This document shows positions 59,695-64,000 of a stretch of DNA of 64,000 bases, piece by piece. Below the pieces are notes generated by a model, which was not told where the DNA came from, did no database searches, and saw nothing but the letters and a program-made list of their open reading frames with translations. The DNA lies in contig CAIRYK010000003.1 of the NCBI GenBank assembly GCA_903882805.1, positions 20,769 through 84,768 on the forward strand, given 5' to 3'. Position 1 is the first letter of the stretch. Every line of letters begins with the position of its first letter. The position numbers and the translations under genes are program-made. Origin of the DNA: an uncultured Bacteroidota bacterium (GTDB lineage: Bacteria; Bacteroidota; Bacteroidia; Chitinophagales; Chitinophagaceae).

Positions 59695-62600
59695 ATGCCC
59701 GTACTCACCCCTCAACAAAGAAGCACACTGGAGACCGCCGTAAAGCAGGCAAGAAAAATTGCAGAAACAGGCGCAATAAATGCCCTGCATGGTCTGGCAG
59801 TGGACAATCCTGAGCCGTACCCGCATATGAAGCCGGAGCAAAGGGCATTACGTAATAGTCTGCGTAATAAAGCAAGACTGCTGGGAGATCTGCTGCCGGA
59901 AAAGGGAACACAAAACATTAAAAACCTAGCCTATGAGCTGGCTTACGAAACCTGACATAAAATGTTGTTTGCCATGTTCCTTGAAGCCAACGGCTTGCTG
60001 ATGCACCCGGATGGTGTAGCGGTGACTATGGAAGACTGCGAAGAGCTGGCACGGGATGAAAAATATATAGACAAATGGGATGCTGCTGCAACGTACGCCT
60101 CTAAAATGCTCCCAGCAATTTTCAGGGTTGATGATCCTTTGATGCAGATAGCGTTCGCTACTGATGAGCGTATAAAGCTGGAGGAACTAATAGATGGTTT
60201 AGAGCGTCACATTTTTGCAGCTGACGATGCTCTCGGATGGGTCTATCAATATTGGCAAAGCGAAGCAAAAAAACAAGTTGAAGATGAGGAAAAAAGTGGT
60301 CAGAAAATTGACGGAGCCCGACTTCCGGCCAAGACTCAATTATTTACTGAACCATACATGGTTCACTTCCTAATAGACAATACAATCGGATCTTGGTGGG
60401 TTAATAACAATCCGGGAATTAAAACTCCCGTTAAATTTGAATACTTACAATTGCGTGAAGATGGTCGTCCTATTGCAGAAAAAATAGAGGGATGGCCAGA
60501 TAAAACAGCCGATATAACTGCACTCGATCCATGCATGGGGTCAGGACACTTTGTGGCGTCCTTATTTCCTGTTTTTGCAAAATTGAGAATGCATGAAGAG
60601 GACCTTACGAAAGAGGAGGCAACGGGTAAAGTTATTACTGAAAATCTGTTTGGTCTTGAGCTAGATGCCCGCTGCACACAAATAGCAGCCTTTAACCTTG
60701 CACTCACTGCATGGAAATTTTGTGGGCATTATATGGAACTACCTGAAATGAACTTGGCCTGTAGCGGAATCGCTCCAAAAGGGAAAATGGAAGATTGGGT
60801 GAAATTGGTAAGTAATGTAGACAGTGTTGACAAGGCTAGGATGGAGAATGGAATGCGTGAGTTATACAACCATTTTCAATTAGCACCCGAATTGGGGAGT
60901 CTGATAGACCCCTCTTCGATTAAAGCAGATGCATACACGGCAAATTTCGATCAACTACAGCCAATTCTTGATAGAGCTTTAAATAGTGAAGTTGATAGTG
61001 ATCAACTTGAAAGAGGTGTACTGGCTGCTGGAATAGCTAAAGCAGGGCAAATATTAGCAAAGAAATATACCCTACAAGTTACTAATGTTCCGTATTTGGG
61101 ACGAAAAAATCAAGATACAGTCTTGCTTGATTTTTGTGAAAAAAACAATCCTGACGCAAAAGTCGATTTGGCAACGGTTTTTCTTGATAAAATGCTTAAA
61201 TCAAATGTTTACGGCGGGATTTCTTGTTGCGTAATCCCTCAAAACTGGCTTTTTTTAACTTCATATAAAAAATTTCGAGAAAAGCTATTGAAAAATGAAA
61301 GTTGGACGATGGTTGCAAGACTAGGACCTAAAAGCTTTCAAACTCCTATGTGGGATTTTAATGTCATGCTTATCATTATGCAGCATAAAAGACCCGTAAA
61401 CACGCAACTAATATACGGTATAGATGTATCAGATTTTTCAAGTGCTACTGCAAAGGAAGACGCATTGAAAACCGCTGAAATTAAATCCGTAAAACAGTTA
61501 GAACAATTAAAGAATCCCGATGCAAGAATAGTAATGAGTGAAAATATCGGCGGGCATCTTTTAAGTAAGTACGCTAATTCACTTCAAGGTATCGCCACTG
61601 GAGATTATTCAAGATACGGCCGTGTCTTAGTGGAATTGCCAAATATTGATGGTTCAAATTGGGTATTTCAGCAATCCACTTTCCCTAAAAACAAACTATA
61701 TGCAGGCAAAGAAAGCGCAATATATTGGGAGAATGGTGAGGGTTCTCTTCATAGTTCAGATGGTGCAAGAATTCAGGGAAATAATGCTTGGAGAAAAAAG
61801 GGTGTAGTAGTTAGCCTAATGGGAAGTTTGCCTGTTAGCTTATACCTAGGCGAGTATTTTGACATTAGTTGTGCCTCCATAGTTCCAATAAATGAAGGCG
61901 ATATTTTAGCAGTATGGTGCTTTTGTAGTAGCCCTTCTTTTAATGAAGAAGTAAGGAAAATTGATCAAAAGTTAAATGTAACAACCGGTACATTGTCCAA
62001 AGTGCCATTTGATTTAGATTACTGGCAGCAAGTAGCTGCGGAGAAATATCCAAATGGCTTACCTAAATCGTATAGCGATGATGCCACACAATGGCTATTT
62101 CATGGAAACCCAACACTAACGGATAATCCATTACAGGTGGCAATGGCTCGCCTGCTTGGGTATCGCTGGCCTGCCGAAAGTGATACAGAAATGGAGTTGG
62201 CGGATGAAGCAAGAGAATTAATAGCCGCCATACAGCCTTTTAACAGCCATACAGATGATGATGGCATTATGTGTCTTCCTGCCATAAACGGAGAGCTACA
62301 AGCAGCTGAGCGCTGCCGGGAATTCCTGATGGCTGTATGGGGAGAAGACTGGAGCAATAGTACGCTGCAAAAACTACTGCAAAAAGAAGACGCAAAGAAA
62401 ACTACTCTGGATGAGTGGCTGCGAGATGAGTTTATTGATCAGCACAACAAGCTGTTTCAAAACCGGCCTTTTATCTGGCAGATATGGGATGGAAGAAAAG
62501 ATGGATTTTCGGCATTGGTCAACTACCACAAACTAAACAAGGAAAATTTATCTAAGCTCATATATACATACCTGGGCGATTGGATACGCATGTGCGAAGC

Positions 62601-62937
62601 CAAAGTGAAAGCCGGAGAAAGTGGAGCAGAAGGCTTGCGCAGTGCTGCGCTAAAGCTAAAAGAAAAGCTAGAAGCAATATTGCAAGGCGAAGCGCCCTAC
62701 GACATTTTTGTGCGCTGGAAAACCCTTGACCAACAACCAGTTGGCTGGGAGCCTGACTTAAATGATGGTGTACGCCTAAACATTCGTCCGTTTATTCTGG
62801 CTGATGTACTGCGCAAAAAGCCCAATATAAAATGGGGAGTTGACAGAGGCAAAAATCCTCCCGGCACCCCGTGGGGAACTGAACGGGATAATGACATGCA
62901 TTTGAGTTTGGAAGAGAAGGGGAAGTCAAGGAAGTGA
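59695..62937 (+). pseudogene. pglX: BREX-type adenine-specific DNA methyltransferase (PglX-like), interrupted by in-frame TGA at 59953-59955
   Basis: ORFs 59695-59955 and 59962-62937 are in the same frame; junction LAYELAYET*HKMLFAMFLEANGLL; MTase motif DPCMGSGHF, NVPY-type motif TNVPYLGR. Confidence 0.75.
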
Positions 62938-62956
62938 TAAAAGACTAAAGTAAGTT

Positions 62957-64000
62957 ATGCTGGATACGAAATTGCCTAGATTTAAGGAGTTATACACCGC
63001 CTTCCGGCAGACGGAAAGCTATGCGAATAGAGTTAAGCAATCGGCTATTGCTCCTGTAAACAGATCTATAATTAAAGCTACGCTATTAAATGAGCCAATT
63101 ACAAGCGAACATTTGACCGGACTTATCCAAATGTTCAAATATGGTGTAACCGATGAAACTTTCGATTACTATCTAGAACAAAATGTGCCGGATGAAGAAC
63201 AACGTTCTGAAATATCTGAAAGAGCGTATGAGGTAAATGAGTATGGATACACTGGTGCTGGATTAAATTCAATTGCAGACCTTAACGACGAACAACTAAG
63301 TTTGGTCAAAGCATTTTTACTTGATGCCTTTGAAGTTACTAATGTTAAACAGGCACAAGATTTATGTACAAGGTTCGAAGCGGAGAATATACCGTTGGTA
63401 AAGTCGGGTATTTATTCCCCTTGGCTTTATTACATACAGCCGAGTATTTTCCCAATTCTCAATAATTCGCACGATAAATTCAGGCAATGGCTTGATATTC
63501 CAAAGGACTATCCAATTTGTATAGAGGCATTTAGTGAACTTAGGCGCACAGTAAATGAAATTGATTTGGGCTTATTAGACATATTTGCTCATAACTTCAA
63601 AACGGAATCTGTGAAAAGAAATATCGATGAATACCTTGAGCTCCTTCATCGTAGATTTAGAAATATTTGGAGATGTGCGACTTCTGGGAAGTGGCATTTT
63701 TTTAAAGAGCAGGATGTTTTATCACTTGATTGGCTTGCTCCTAATGTTGATTACTCTAAAGTAGATGTAAAATCGAAAATTGGGCTAAATCGTTGGGTAA
63801 ATAGACTTAGAAAGGGAGACCTAATAGTCGTCCTCGACAAATACAATTACTTTGGAATGGCAATCGCTCACTCCAAATATGTGTATCATTCAAATGATAA
63901 GAATCTAGGTGGAGATGTAAGGCCATGTGTAGATGTACAATTCATTCACAAGCTTGAAACTTATGCTCCTCATCATTTGAATATAACGCATACTAATCCC
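62957..64000 (+). CDS. Partial ORF running off the window; possible McrB-type N-terminal region (tentative)
   Basis: Open for 348 codons from ATG 62957 with no stop (MLDTKLPRFKELYTAFRQTESYANRVKQSAIAPVNRSIIKATLL...); absent from the ORF track. RFRNIWRCATSGKWHFFKEQ and RKGDLIVVLDKYNYFGMAIAHSKY resemble segments near modified-base-binding domains of McrB-like proteins. Confidence 0.6.
   Translation, partial: MLDTKLPRFKELYTAFRQTESYANRVKQSAIAPVNRSIIKATLLNEPITSEHLTGLIQMFKYGVTDETFDYYLEQNVPDEEQRSEISERAYEVNEYGYTGAGLNSIADLNDEQLSLVKAFLLDAFEVTNVKQAQDLCTRFEAENIPLVKSGIYSPWLYYIQPSIFPILNNSHDKFRQWLDIPKDYPICIEAFSELRRTVNEIDLGLLDIFAHNFKTESVKRNIDEYLELLHRRFRNIWRCATSGKWHFFKEQDVLSLDWLAPNVDYSKVDVKSKIGLNRWVNRLRKGDLIVVLDKYNYFGMAIAHSKYVYHSNDKNLGGDVRPCVDVQFIHKLETYAPHHLNITHTNP

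Noticed and set aside
59953-59955. TGA as selenocysteine or recoded Trp
   Set aside because: No SECIS-like element was recognised, and TGA acts as an ordinary stop at other gene ends in the window (e.g. after the Crp/Fnr gene); a nonsense change of Trp is simpler.

Overview
The window reads as a Bacteroidota (Chitinophagales-like) chromosome segment. Support for this: exact TAnnTTTG-type promoter motifs, type IX secretion cargo proteins, PorP/SprF, and DUF3857 proteins. Most of the left and centre is ordinary: MFS transporter, a DUF3857/transglutaminase-like pair, class II ribonucleotide reductase, HtpG, GyrB, PagL-like protein, DUF502, SerC, an MBL-fold hydrolase, UDP-glucose dehydrogenase plus UDP-xylose synthase, a PAS sensor and a Crp/Fnr regulator. 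Two giant Ig-like (BIG2) repeat proteins stand out: 2043 aa with a type B C-terminus followed by PorP/SprF, and 3763 aa with a type A C-terminus. The right end (~55.86 kb onward) is a defence island that looks like a damaged BREX-type locus. It contains a 5'-truncated brxC abutting a truncated mazF-like toxin, a DUF1016 PDDEXK nuclease carrying three in-frame palindromic repeats, a pglX-like methyltransferase interrupted by a single in-frame TGA where Trp is expected, and a long ORF running off the window that is missing from the ORF track. Intergenic regions hold a frameshifted ParE/RelE toxin with an antitoxin tail, paired REP-like structured repeats with covarying stems, a two-copy ~150 bp MITE-like element with terminal inverted repeats, and an exact FNR-type box placed near -42 of a predicted promoter. 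Family assignments are from memory of protein families; no database search was run.
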